Source: Pegoplata infirma (taxonomy: Eukaryota > Arthropoda > Insecta > Diptera > Anthomyiidae). Taken from it: a DNA stretch of 64,000 bases. Made by a program: the position numbers and the translations under genes. Of the stretch, positions 1 through 11,439 are shown one piece after another. The DNA lies in assembly GCA_963921195.1 (NCBI GenBank), contig OY992537.1:35945410-36009409 (forward strand), written 5' to 3'. The number at the start of each line of letters is the position of its first letter. The first letter of the stretch is position 1. A model generated the notes under the pieces. The model saw only the letters and a list, made by a program, of their open reading frames with translations. It ran no database searches and was not told where the DNA came from.

Positions 1-866
1 ATTTTTTCAAAATGTTCGGTAGAGTATTTTTTAAATAATTATCATTGGAGGGTATAATATAAAAGTTAAAAAAAAAATATTCCTGGGGAAGTTTTAGAAA
101 TTGCATTTGGTGCGTAAACTTTTTTTCATCAAAATGAACTAAAGAAAAGATTTTTATTATCTGTACAACATTGCCCATCGCGTGGTTGGATGACCTTTTT
201 TTTGACATAAACAAGTTATAACCCTATTATACATATTTACGCCCATAAAAGTGTTCGTACCTCAAAAAATTGGGTCCAAGTTCAGGACTTTTACTTCATC
301 CGACATAAAATTGTTTCATTTGCTTGACAAAAAAACAATGATATCTAAAAAATTGCGTTTTAGAGGTTGGTTCGCTTCTCCAAGGTAAAACTTTTCCCCT
401 CCGGTCCGATTTTAACCTACCTAGGACTATAAAAAATATTTGTACCAAACGTCAGGTGGATAGCTGTTTTATTTTGGACTGAATCGTGTTCCATACAGAC
501 AGACGGAGGCATGTTCATAGAACTTCTCAGAATCGATCACTGATCAATATAATATATCGTGACCAAAAATCCAACACATTTTGCTTTTTTAAAGTAGCAG
601 CGAAAAACGTTGTGAAACATTTTTTTAATTTTGTTCACAAGTCCGTCATTTTTCATCGGATAGGTCTGAATTTTTGGAAATGGTTTCAGTTAATGAATTG
701 TATCACAACTAGCAAATCACATTTTGATAATTTTATAGGGGGACAATGCATCACAATCAATAACTTGATTTTAAAAAAAGTGTTGTCACTTTGTTTTGCA
801 TTTTAGGCAACGATTGTCTTTATGGGGAATGACAAAGTGAGTGCACCCCCTATAATGTAGTTAAAA
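1..866 (+). repeat. Family A dispersed repeat, + orientation, diverged
   Basis: Family A is recognised by a fixed order of motifs: GGGTCCAAGTKCAGGACT, a TTTAGTTCTTCAAG-like segment, TTTTGGACTGCATCGT, CAGACGGACGGAC, GATCACTGATCA, ACTTTATGGGGTC, AATGACAAAGTGAGT and a final GTTGGAGGGTATAAA. Here the order runs from the 'gggtccaagttcagg' segment near 270 through 'cagacagacggagg' near 497 to 'aatgacaaagtgagtgcaccccc' at about 828. The end of a preceding copy (TTGGAGGGTATAA) lies near 45. A foreign AT-rich stretch of about 150 bases (575-725) interrupts the copy. The open frame across it is not a gene. Confidence 0.75.
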
Positions 867-1534
867 GGTATAAAAAGAAATTCAGTTTACACCAAATTTA
901 AGATTAAACAAATTAAAAATAAAAAAATGTTTTTATTCCTGGAATTTTAACCTATCAAATATTAACTTTTTGCCTTTCAATTATATATAAAACTATAGTT
1001 TAGACTAAATCTCTATTAAATAAATTTAAATTAATATGTTCTTTTCATTACGTTTAAAAATATTTAAAAAAAACTCATTCCGACTATAGTGTTCTAAAGT
1101 AGTGGAATCCATATTATTTTCCTTCTTATTGACATATTTGGATGTTATTTTAAACTACTTTTTTTGCAACAAAAAATATTCACTAATTGCTACTTTTTAT
1201 GTAGTTTAAGTCTACTTCCTTTTGAACTACTTCGATTTTTTTTTGCTGGGTAATAATGTATTTATATATATTCCATCAGAGTATTATTCTAGCTCGAGGC
1301 CCAAAAATTATATTTATGATATTCTCATAATAGATTAATTACACTAGCCAACAAATTAATTAAACTTTGCGATTTCGATATTTTGCATTTATTTGAAGTC
1401 TTAAGTTTCAAAAGTAGAACGGCTTTTGAGATATTGGTATTTTTTAAAATGTTCAACTTTTTAAAAAAGTGGTGTTATTTAAATAAAAATATTTCTGGAC
1501 CAAACCAGTGGACTTCATTTCTTTTTGTTATAAG
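867..1534. other. AT-rich intergenic stretch with a MITE end
   Basis: No coding signal. TTTTTGCTGGG near 1240-1250 matches the right end of the CCCAGCAAAA-terminus MITE seen complete at 11607-12340, so a decayed copy probably ends here. The rest is low-complexity A/T sequence. Confidence 0.4.
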
Positions 1535-3050
1535 CAGTGTTGGCTACCGTTACCCTTTCAATACCGTTACCGATTAAAAACCCTTTTATATTGACTACCG
1601 TTACCGTTACCAATACCGAAATAAACAATTTTAAATACCGTTACCGATAAAAAACCGTTACCTTTATTCGAATTTTTACCGGTATTATATAGGTTTTGTT
1701 TCGGTTGTATTAATATTACTTATTTGAATTTTTTTGTGGATTAAAAACATATTGAAATATTTTTAATATACTTAGGTTGGATTACTCAATGCTCCGTTAA
1801 AAAATAACTCTGCATTAAATTTAACTTTTTCACACAAATTTTGACATAAGGCTCCGTTAAATCGGCAGTTAGCAGCTAACTTTTCATTAAGTAATCCGCC
1901 CTTAAAATAAAAAAACAAATTTTTGTTCATTGCCAATCCAAATTAATGATTACATTCGCAATTAACTAAATTCGAATATCGGTGTTGGACCTCATAAAGA
2001 TTTTATATTATTGATAAGTGATCGATTGTATGTGATGTTCGTCTTTCCGTATGTAGATGACACGGTACGATCCAAAATAAACGTGCTATTCTTCTAGTAC
2101 GAATACGTCTTATGGTCATAAGCTGGTTATGTTTCGAAATGTAAGATCGGAACAGATGAAAAAAAGTTCCCCCTGAAAAATAAACAAAACCTCAGAAAAA
2201 CATATTTTATTTAATTTTTTGTCTATTTGTTTAGAAAATTAAACATTTTTATGCCGTGTGAAGTGAATGCGATTTTTTTCGGTCCGAACCTCTTGGGGGC
2301 TTGGCTATAGAAAATAAAATTAAACATTGATAAAATTGTATTATTTATGCGTAAATATAAATAAAATTAATTTCTTAACATCTATAGCGAGAGGAAAGCA
2401 TACCGCCAACCCTCCCCCTTAAAAACATCCCTGGTAACATCCTTGCCAAGTTTTTTATCCCTGCCGATTTTTTTTAACAACAGGACAAACAATTTTGATC
2501 TTTTTAACAGAGAAATGTGCTTAATTCAAATAAACAGTTCAGGCTTTTTATTTGAAATCAGGTTTTTTCAGCAGATTCAATCTGGATGATCCAGACAGAA
2601 ATTTAGCAAACCGAGTCAGCTATAATCAGCATATTTCTCAAATAGCTTAAAATGCAGATTTCTCATATATATGGCGTAAAATGCAGATTTTTTTGCTTAT
2701 TGGACAAAGGTGTCTCTACGAACATGAGTTCGTATTTGCTGAATTACAATATTGCGTGAATGTTTTAATTTAATTCTGAGTTAATTGATAATATTTAATA
2801 CTAGTGCAAATATAATTATGTATAGAAAAGGTACAGAACTAATAAGTTCTTTAATTTTTTATTTTTTACGCATTTTTAACAAATTTATGACTTGTTAACA
2901 TTTTATTTATAATACCGGTACGTACCGGTATTGATGTTCACCGTTACCGAAATAATCGAAAATACCGTTACCTTTACCGTTACCGATATAAAAAATATGT
3001 AATACCAATACCGTTACCGATACCGTTATTCGTTTCGGTTGCCAACCCTG
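1535..3050. mobile_element. hAT-like non-autonomous element, 1516 bp, TSD gttataag
   Basis: Begins CAGTGTTGGCTACCG and ends CGGTTGCCAACCCTG. It is flanked by the perfect 8-bp duplication gttataag (1527-1534 and 3051-3058). Both subterminal regions are rich in a degenerate 'taccgttaccg' motif. The same CARGGTTGGCAAYCG ends recur at 9600-9974 and 54525-56019, so this is a family. No transposase ORF. A family A fragment (- strand) is nested at about 2045-2425. It inserted into the left end of a family B element. hAT assignment rests on 8-bp TSD plus CAG...CTG ends. Confidence 0.85.
2045..2425 (-). repeat. Family A fragment, - orientation
   Basis: Carries the reverse-strand motif order: 'gatccaaaataaacgtgctattcttctagtac', 'cttatggtcataagctggttatg', then 'ttttatgccgtgtgaagt'. 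Both ends are missing. It lies inside the 1535-3050 element. Confidence 0.65.
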
Positions 3051-3713
3051 GTTATAAGGGTTCAAGTTGAAAAAATGCAGAAGAAAAATTGAATTTCTAA
3101 AATTTATAGACATTTCTGGTATTTCCTATACCGGTTTCAAACACCCCAGTTAGTGTCATCATCAGTAGGATTTTAAATGTTAGTTTGTCTTGTTAATGAA
3201 AACTGTTTTTTATATATGGGGGTTTTCGTGTCAACTGACACAACTTTTGAAACCGATGTCTTCCGATCGGGATGAAATTTGCCCCAAGGTTAGTCCTATT
3301 GGATAGTAGTTCAGACACAATTTTTCAGCGAAATCGGTCAAGGACTCTCTGAGTTAGAGGGGGTCGAAATTTGACATTTTGGCCAAAGAGGTGTTTATTC
3401 TCATCCATGTAACTTCTTACCTATTGTTTTTAGCAAAATGTGTCCCAAAGAGTTTAGATAGCTATTTCTTCAGTCTTTCGAAAAAAAATTATAAAAAAAA
3501 TAAAAAAAAAAATTTTTGATTTTTTTTCCTAAAAATCTAAAACTTTTTTGACTTTTTCCTCAAATTGGATTTTTTTTTTTTGATTCAATAGAAAGCTTAG
3601 GTGATTTCCTTTAAGAGCTGTGGGGTCGCTTAGTGGGATGCGAGTGGGATATCTATGAAAATTTTTTTTTTTTAACTTTGGAACACAAAAAACGGTTCTT
3701 CAATTTGCACTAT

Positions 3714-4830
3714 TAGGCGTGGGATAGCTAACCAGTTTTCGATTTCGATCCGCGATACCCTCAATTTTTTTTAGGTTCGAAAAAGAAAGCATGAGCCAAA
3801 AAATGGGGGCGGTGGGAGGGGCCATATGGCCCCTCATTGGTGTCAAAGTTGGGCGTAAAGAGATAAAAATCCTCAAAAAGCTCCAAAACTCCCCTGGAGG
3901 GGTGCAATGTGAGACCGACCTCCAATAATTTTCTGCCCCCAACATTTTTCTTGAACATACCTTACCCTATTTCCACTTCCTAAGGGGGCCCCCAAACAAA
4001 ACATTTTTAAAAAATTTGATCCTACCATTCTAACTTACCCTAAAGTACCCCTAGTGGGGCCAAATGTATGACCGACCTCCATTATTTTATTAATTCCAAC
4101 ATTTTTTGCAAACATACCTACAATGTATCTTTAACCCTTAAGGTGGTCCCCATACATTTCTTTTACTTTTTGTAAATTTGTTTTATTAAACCAGCTCCTA
4201 CCGCCCCTACCGTGCCTCCTAGAGAGGCAAAAATTACGACCAACCCCCATTATTTTTTAGCTACCAACATTTTGTCCGAACATCATAACACCCTATCTCC
4301 ACTCCCTAAGGGGCTCCCATACATTATAAAAACATATATTTTTAAAAACTAATAAAAAAATAAAAAAAATGTATGGGGACCCCCTTAAGAGTTGAAAATA
4401 AAGGGTAGGTATATTCTAAGAAAATGTTGGAGTTGAAAAAATATTGGGGGTCGGTCATACATTTTATATCTCAAGGGGCACCCTATGGACAGTTAGAGCG
4501 GAAGGAGCAAATTTTATAAAAATGTCATTTTGTATGGGAGCCCCCTTAGGAAGTGGAAATAGGGGTAAGGTATGTTCAAGAAAAATTTTGGGGGCAGAAA
4601 ATTATTGGAGGTCGGTCTCACATTCCACCCCTTCAGGGGCGTTTCTAGGGGAGTTTTGGGGCTTTTTGAGAATTTTTACCTCTTTACGCCCAAATTTGAC
4701 CCCAATGAGGGGCCATTTGGCCCCTCCTCACCGCCCCCATTTTTTGGCTCGTGCTTTCTTTTTCGAACCTTAAAAAAATTAGAGGGTATCGCGGATCGAA
4801 ATCGAAAACTGGTTAGCTATCCCACGCCTA
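3714..4830. mobile_element. TAGGCGTGGGATAG-ended palindrome with 165-bp-class tandem units
   Basis: Ends TAGGCGTGGGATAGCTAACC / GGTTAGCTATCCCACGCCTA, the same terminus class as the coding element at 14144-17510 (TARGGGTGGGATAG). The body shows the recurring cassette 'gaacataccta..cc..aagg(g)ggnccc ... gaccgacc' at about 3955, 4116 and 4280 and mirrored at about 4408 and 4570, a spacing near 160 bp. It sits at the centre of the family B palindrome, so its own TSD cannot be separated from the host symmetry. It looks like a coding-core-less relative of the 14144 element. Confidence 0.7.
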
Positions 4831-5338
4831 ATAGTGCAAATTGAAGAACCGTTTTTTGTGTTCCAAAGTTAAAAAAAAATTTTTTTCATAGATATCCCAC
4901 TCGCATCCCACTAAGCGACCACACAGCTCTTAAAGGAAATCACCTAAGCTTTCTTTTGAATCAAAAAAAAAAAAAAAAAAGGGCCCAATTTGAGGAAAAA
5001 GTCAAAAAAGTTTTGGATTTTTAAGAAAAAAAATCAAAAATTTTTTTTTTATTTTTTTTATATTTTTTTTTCGAAAGACTGAAGAAATAGCTATCTAAAC
5101 TCTTTGTGACACATTTTGCTAAAAACAATAGGTCAGAAGTTACATGGATGAGAATCAACACCTCTTTGGCCAAAATGTCAAATTTCGACCCCCTCTAACT
5201 CAGAGAGTTCTTGACCGATCTCGTTGAAAAATTGTGTTTGAACTACTATCCAATAGGACTAACCTTGGTGCAAATTTCATCCCGATCATAAGACATCGGT
5301 TTCAAAAGTTGTGTCAGTTGACACGAAAACCCCCATAT

Positions 5339-6133
5339 GAGGAGTCGCAGAACAAAACGTACTTTTTCGCATTTTTTGACAAATTGATTTTTTGTTCTTT
5401 TTATATTATTTGGTTCGAAATCTATCAGAAAAAATTTCCATAGCGTTTTTTATTTTTGTTTTTCATCAAGAAAATGGATTCCTTAAAAATTGGTGTGTAA
5501 CAAAACGTACTTTTTTGATAATTTTTTTATCAAAACGTACTTTTTTCATTGTATTTCATATGCAAGATTTATCATAATTTTATAATATGCCATTTTACTA
5601 TTATATTCCATATACATATAAATGCCCACCAAGATTTTTTGAGGCCTTCTTGCAGGCCAGTGAAGGATTTCCCCCTTATTCTTGTTATTGGTCTAAGTAT
5701 TTACACGACACAAACACAGTATGGGGGCACATTAACTTAGCCAATTCGTGTGTAACGTATCTAAATATGGGCCAATGAGGCTCTTTTGTAGTTTTTAATA
5801 AATAAGAACATTTTTAAAACACTCGATCAAAATAGGATCGTCTAAAAATATACGCACATCAAAACGTCGTTTTTCAATTATTTTTAAACAAAACGTACTT
5901 TTTGAATTATTTTTTAACAAAACGTACTTTTTCCAAAGTAAAAGTGGTTTTATATTAAACATCCTTAACATAGAATGTGGTGACTTATGGCAGGTTGATG
6001 CATCTCTTGATAAGCAAAAAGCTTGTTACCATATTCAGGTTCATGCAGTTTTTTAAAGGGGCGAAATAAATAAACCTCAATTTCCCAAAAAATTCTAATA
6101 TGCGAAAAAGTACGTTTTGTTCTGCGGCTCCTC
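5339..6133. mobile_element. TIR element GAGGAGYCGCAGAAC, 795 bp, TSD ATAT
   Basis: Ends GAGGAGTCGCAGAACAAAAC / GTTTTGTTCTGCGGCTCCTC. Flanked by ATAT (5335-5338, 6134-6137). The intact mirror position in the left arm of family B (about 3209-3220, ...atatatggggg) is the empty site and supports a 4-bp duplication. The motif CAAAACGTACTTTTT occurs at least five times inside (near 5355, 5503, 5531, 5880 and 5917). No convincing ORF. Confidence 0.75.
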
Positions 6134-6255
6134 ATATATAAAAAACAGTTTTCATTATCAAGACAAACCGACATTTAAAATCCTACTGATGATGACACTA
6201 ACTGGGCTGTTTTAAACCGACGGATATCCACTATATTTCACATTTTTCTTCTCCA

Positions 6256-6471
6256 AGGTGTTCTTAATAAATTCAGATAGAAAAAACTATATATCTAAAA
6301 TTTTTGTTTAATAAAATTTTCAAATTTTGAAAAAAGGTGTTTTGAGAATGACACCAAAATCGTGCCATTTTTTTTTGGTATAAAGTTTAAACCGGTTAAT
6401 GATACCGTAAAATCTTTAAATTTCATATTTAAGTATTTACAATCAAATATTATACAAAAATTTTTTTTTAA
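6256..6471. other. AT-rich spacer
   Basis: No gene, repeat end or RNA signal recognised. Confidence 0.3.
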
Positions 6472-6655
6472 TTTATAAGGGTTTAAGTTGAAAAAATGCA
6501 GAAGAATGCAGAAAATTTGAATTTCTAAAAATTATAGACATTTCTGGTATTTCCTATACCGGTTTCAAACACCCCAGTTAGTGTCATCATCAGTAGGATT
6601 TTAAATGTCGGTTTGTCTTGTTAATGAAAACTGTATTTTATATATGTGAATATAT
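6472..6655 (+). repeat. Family B fragment, + orientation
   Basis: Starts 'ttataagggtttaagttgaaaaaatgc', passes 'ccagttagtgtcatcatcag' and ends near 'ttttatatatgtg'. It is a single outer arm only. It provides an uninterrupted version of the junction that carries the CCCAGCAAAA MITE at 11607. Confidence 0.8.
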
Positions 6656-7439
6656 CATACAAAAAAAATGCCAGTCTTATGTCACATATTTCTCCTGTTC
6701 CCTTAAAGAGTTAACAACCACAATATAAAATAAATTTTGCGTAATTTCTTTGTTATTTATTGTTGTTGTTGTTGATTTTTAAAAAAATTATCTAATTAAG
6801 ATAAATTGTTAATGAATTTTTTTTTTGTAAGTTTTTTTTCAAAACAAAAAATTTTTAAACAAATATACATATATTTTTAATAAAAATCGTCATAAATCAA
6901 TTAGATAAACATATTTTAATGTAATTACGTATTTTAAAGAGAATTTTATTTTTAGTTTTGAAATTAAAAATATTTGCAACAATTAATTTTTTTTTTATAA
7001 AAAAACATTTTTTTCCTAATTATTTTGTACAAATTTATGAATTTATGCCAAGAAAACAAAACCTACCCAAAAAAATGCCTGATGACATATTTTGTGAGAA
7101 AAATTTTTTGGGGAAATTTTTTTTTGTCATGGGAAAAGTGTTTAGTTTTTGGCATACGATTTATTGCTAATATTTATATGTACATATGTTTGATATTTAA
7201 ATATATAAATCTATCAATCATTGTTAATCAAGATGTTTTCAGTCAAAGTTGCCTATTATATTTGTGTTTATTTTTTTTTTTAAGAAATTACTATAAATTT
7301 ACTGGTAGAGAATGTTTTTTGCTAAATGCACAAAAGGAATGTTTGTCAGATGTGAATTTTACAACATTGTTTACATATTTATTTTCTTTTTTAAAATTTT
7401 ATTTTAATTGCAAATTTTTTTAGGACTGATTTTGTTTAG
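6656..7439. other. AT-rich stretch without recognisable gene
   Basis: Long A/T runs. Two open frames (6958-7170 and 7025-7423) overlap in different phases, consist of Lys/Phe/Asn-biased codons and match no family I know. I see nothing else. Confidence 0.35.
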
Positions 7440-7640
7440 TTACAAAGAAACTAAAAATAAGTGAGAGTGTTAAAATCGGCTGTCCCGAATCTTTTATAAA
7501 TTTCAATATGTAATAAAAATACAAAAAATCTTTTTTATCCACGCCCTTAATAGGGGCGGGCCAAAAAAGCAACATTTGGGACCAGAAAAATATTCGTTAA
7601 AGAAAGTGGAAATTTTGAATGAAGGAGCATCCAGCTAAAA
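7440..7640 (+). repeat. Family A 5' fragment
   Basis: Reads 'gtgagagtgttaaaatcggctgtcccgaatctttta' and then 'ccacgcccttaataggggcgggcc', the 5' portion of family A. It is truncated. Confidence 0.6.
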
Positions 7641-8352
7641 ACGTACTTCTCCAAAAGTGTGTACTTTTTCGATTTCATGAAATAATGCTTATAAAAACTT
7701 GATATTCAGAATGAAGGATCGCCATAAAAGGGACTAAAAATATACTTTGGTAATTTTTTTTTTTTTCCTAGAATCTTTAAGCAAAGAAAAAATTAAAAAA
7801 GGTTTTTAAAAATTAGATTTTTAGGAGGCACAAGAATGTCCCTTCCTCTTAGGACAGTGATGTTGCCCGACACACAACTTTATGCTTTAATGTGGGCAAA
7901 ATAAAATTGAATTAGATAAATATAAATTCAAAAATTTCCTAGTAAATTTCAGCAAGCTGATTGTGTGTGGAATTTTTTTCCTAATGCTACTTGTCATTTA
8001 GTGTTATAAATAAATTAACAATAGCTAATCAAATACGTATTATACACTGTCTTTCGTCCAATCAAAAATGTCTTACTAATGATTAATGTCCTTTTTAACT
8101 GGTATTCCTTTTTTCGATGTAATTTCTATTATTATTGTATTTCTTTTATAGATAATTAGCATGCGATAAGCAAAGTGTCAAGGTCAAGTTGCTTGAAGAC
8201 TTAAGTGAATAAAGTGACGATGTTAAGTTGGAGAAAGGGATACTGGAAATGAAAAGTGTCTTGTCCTTTTGTTGATAGTATATGGAAATTTAAAGTTTAA
8301 ATTTTGAATGGTTGAAATTTTAAATAACTTAATATCGTCAAGTGGAATAGAA
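7641..8352. other. AT-rich stretch without recognisable gene
   Basis: No coding or structural RNA signal, and no repeat end I can place. Confidence 0.3.
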
Positions 8353-8770
8353 ACACACTGAAAAGAAAAACTTGTAAAATTACCAAAAAAATTGTAAAAT
8401 TAATTTTTGCTACCTCTTATTTTAAGAGAATTCCTTGTAAAAATAGCGATATTTTTTATAATTTTAAAAGCTTTTTACCAATAGCATTACAAACTTACAA
8501 CTTTTTTGACGCAATTAAAATTATAAGGAATTCTCGTGATTTTACTAGATTTTGTGCTACTTCTTATTTTACGAGAATTCCTAGTAAAAATTGCGAGCTT
8601 TTTTGTAATTTTATAAGCTTTTTACCAATTAAATTTACAAATTTTTTTGATGCGATTTAACTAACAAGGCATTCTCATAACTTTACTAGATTTTTTTTTT
8701 GTAGAATTACTTAAGAAATTTGGACATTAACGAAAAAAATTGTAAAATTACAAAAAAAAATTAAAATTTC
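8353..8770. repeat. Family E MITE fragment
   Basis: Begins near 'cacactgaaaagaaaaacttgtaaaattacc' and carries the family E signature phrases 'ggtaaaaagcttgtaaaattac' and 'aattctcgtaaaataggaggtag' in reverse (for example 'gctacctcttattttaagagaattcc' near 8410). The right terminus is lost. Confidence 0.55.
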
Positions 8771-8965
8771 AATCGAACATTTTTTGTTAAAAACAAGAAA
8801 AACTGTCAAATAGTGCTAAAATGGGATTACGAGACTTTGTTGAAAAATTTGATAAGGTTTTTTTTAGATTAACGAGAATGACAAATTATCAAATTTTATT
8901 TATGTATTGAAAAGTATTGATATAAAAAATCTTAACAAAAAAATATAAAAAACGTATTTCTTGTA

Positions 8966-9090
8966 GGGCTTCCAATCGGGACATCCCGATCCCGGAAATC
9001 CCGGGATTTTCGGGATTAGGCAAATCCCGAATCTCGGGATTTCTGATTTTCAATCCCGGGATTTTCGGGATCCCGATTTTTTCAATATTT
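8966..9090. repeat. CCCGGGATTT-rich block
   Basis: About ten overlapping variants of 'aatcccgggatttt' and its complement in 120 bases, starting 'tagggcttccaatcggg'. It resembles the subterminal CCCGGGAATTCCC region of the hAT-like element at 59168-59927, so it is probably one end of a decayed relative. Confidence 0.5.
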
Positions 9091-9384
9091 TTAGATTTTT
9101 TTTAAATAATTTGAATAAAATATGAATTTTGTGGAACAAAATAAAAAAAATCGATAAAAGTTCCGTCTGGTACCATGTTTTTGTTATAGAAAAAAGGTGA
9201 AACGTTTCCGAAATGTAAAGAAATTCCAAAAACTAGTGGTGGTTCGACATAAGGGCTTTTATATTTATTCCTTTTACTTTTATAAGAAGAATATTGCCTT
9301 AAATGGCTTTTGACACATCTTTACTCCTTAAGTTGTAAACTATTTTAATTTTATGTTTTACTTAAACATTTTTTTAAGGCGTAA

Positions 9385-9500
9385 GAGGGTTTTGACTCAC
9401 ACTCAGTCACGCTCACGCAAACAATAATGGAATCACTCACTTATCATTTTCGCTCACGCGTGAGTCATGCAAACTCTACTCTCGCACTCTCGCTAACACA
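9385..9500. repeat. CTCACGCTCACG-motif transposon end
   Basis: GAGGGTTTTGACTCACACTC followed by repeated 'ctcacgc'. The reverse complement of this end (GTGTGTGAGTCAAAATTCACCCTC) lies at about 13253-13276, so the two could be termini of one element or of two copies. Confidence 0.5.
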
Positions 9501-9599
9501 TTTTTTACCAAAACAAACACTGCTAAAAAATATTTTATTTGCAAGAAAAAAAAACAAATAAATTAAAAAAAAATTAAATAAATTAAAAAAAAAAAAAAT

Positions 9600-9974
9600 C
9601 AGGGTTGGCAACCGATACGCACCTAGAATAACGGTATTTGGCTATTGTTCCGCAACCAATAAAGATATGGACATTTTCAAAATCGATTATGAAAGCTGAT
9701 GAAATTTCTACTATTTTAAATGTGTCACTTCGAGTTTCTACCGGTTCGTTTTAGTTATATAGGCCAATACCGTTATAATACCGTTTCAAACGGTATTATA
9801 AAGGTATTGACCTATATTTCGAAAATGAACCGGTAGAAACACGAAGTGACACATTTAAAATACTAGAAATTTCATCAGCTTTCATAATCGCTTTTGAAAA
9901 TGTCCATATCTTTATTGGTTGCGGAACAATAGCCAAATACCGTTATTCTAGGTGCGTATCGGTTGCCAACCCTG
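9600..9974. mobile_element. Foldback hAT-like MITE, 375 bp, TSD aaaaaaat
   Basis: Starts CAGGGTTGGCAACCGATACG and ends with its exact complement CGTATCGGTTGCCAACCCTG. The whole element is a near-perfect palindrome (arms about 185 bp, centre near 9785). Flanked by aaaaaaat (9592-9599, 9975-9982); this 8-bp duplication is weak because it lies in A-rich DNA. Same terminus family as 1535-3050. Confidence 0.85.
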
Positions 9975-10254
9975 AAAAAAATAAAAAAAATTAGCAAAAA
10001 ATGGATAACTTTTGCAAAAATTTGAAAATTCATTTATTTATTTTTTCAACCCACGCTCTCTAAAAGTTGATAACGATGAGCCACGACGAAAGATAAGAAA
10101 GATAACCGAATACGGATATTCTTCACAGGAGGAATCTCGAGCTTTTTTTAAAGTTCACAACATCAACAAAACTTTGCTAATTTTTACGAACGCGTGAATT
10201 TGTTAAAGTGACAAGAAATACTAAAAATTTTTGAAAATCCCGAAAATTTCCAAC

Positions 10255-11300
10255 ATTAATTTGTTTTTGTAAATTAACACATTTAAGATTTTATTTTATT
10301 GAAATTTTTGGTAGTCAAATGGTCATAACTTTGGAAGGGTAAGACCTCTGGACTCCTCTTAGGACATGTTGGAAAGGCAAGAGTTAGGGCTATCTTTTAA
10401 GAGAGAAAAAAAACATAAGTTACCTGCTATCTGGCTGAGAATATTGAGGTTATGTGCACTATCCTATGTCTTTTTTCCATTTTTTTTTTTTAATATCTTG
10501 AAGATTTCAAGATAAAATTTTTTTAAATTCTTTTGTTAATGTTTCTTAAAGGCCTCAGAAAGACCTTTCCAATAAGCCCAAAAACAAAACCGACAACTGG
10601 TTCAGAAGTTAGCAATTTTACGCTACTAGCTTTTGACCACCATTCCGAAAATTTTCAAACCGCTGCCATTTCGCACAATTGCATTTTCGGGGATGGTCGT
10701 TGTGGAGTTATTTTCATAAAATGAACCAAGGAATACGCTGGTGAAATTCGGCGGGTCGTGACTGAATCACCCTGTAAATCATCAAAAAAATTTAAAATCA
10801 GTCGAACCGTTTTCAAGATTTCGCTATTTGAAATTTGAAAAAAATGCCAGTGTTTTCCTACAAACAAGAATTCTTAAAAAAAACATAAACATTTCTTTCC
10901 CTATCATAGATCTTAAGGCAACCTTTCATTTTAACTTAATTTAAGCCAAATTTGATTATTTTAACCCGTGGCGCCCTTCGATCAAAATTAAAATTTTTGA
11001 AAAAACGAAAAATGTCTTTCATTTTGGCATGCTGAATACAAATATCAAAAAATTTCAGAAATCAGTCTAGCCATTTTCAAGATATCGCCAATTGAAATTT
11101 GTCAAAAATATTCTCATAAATGGCGGTTTTTCCTACGTTCAAGATTTTTTTTAAGAAAATTTCAAAATTGTTTTCCATTGAATATATTTTTTAACTTAAT
11201 ATAAGCCAAATCAGATAATTTAAATCCATGAAGCCGTTCCATCAAAGTTTAGGCTATTAAGTAAGTACCAATTTTCAAAACGGTTTAAATTATTAGATTT
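10255..11300. repeat. Degenerate tandem duplication, period about 260 bp
   Basis: Two long diverged units: 'atcagtcgaaccgttttcaagat' near 10797 pairs with 'atcagtctagccattttcaagat' near 11062, and 'taacttaatttaagccaaatttgat' near 10932 with 'taacttaatataagccaaatcagat' near 11192. No gene. Confidence 0.6.
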
Positions 11301-11439
11301 GACTCAAATTAATTTTTAATAAATAATGTAAGAGACAAAAAATGTGGAAAGAAAGTATGGAGTGAGGTTGAGATTGCTAGAAATATAATTGTAGTGTTGG
11401 AAACTGTCAAAATTTATTCTGTAGAAACTATAAATATTC

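Larger units (their letters stand above)
3051..6255. mobile_element. Family B foldback element with about 1.2-kb arms
   Basis: A giant inverted repeat. The left arm starts GGTTCAAGTTGAAAAAATGC (3058 on), passes CCAGTTAGTGTCATCATCAG, ATATATGGGGGTTTTCGTG and GTCAACTGACACAAC. The right arm reads the same in reverse from about 5338 back to 4345 and again at 6134-6255. The centre is near 4340. Two elements are nested: a palindrome at 3714-4830 at the centre, and a 795-bp element at 5339-6133 in the right arm. Removing the latter makes the arms collinear. Short open frames here (for example about 3700-3945 and 4444-4773) are mirror images of one another and are not genes. Confidence 0.8.

Noticed and set aside
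3700..4844. Open frames of 65-109 codons in both strands
   Set aside because: They are mirror images in the two arms of a palindrome and follow the 165-bp-type repeat; composition is not that of a protein family I know.
10012..10197. 61-codon frame with a basic stretch (PRRKIRKITEYG)
   Set aside because: Too short, with no start context, splice partners or recognisable domain.
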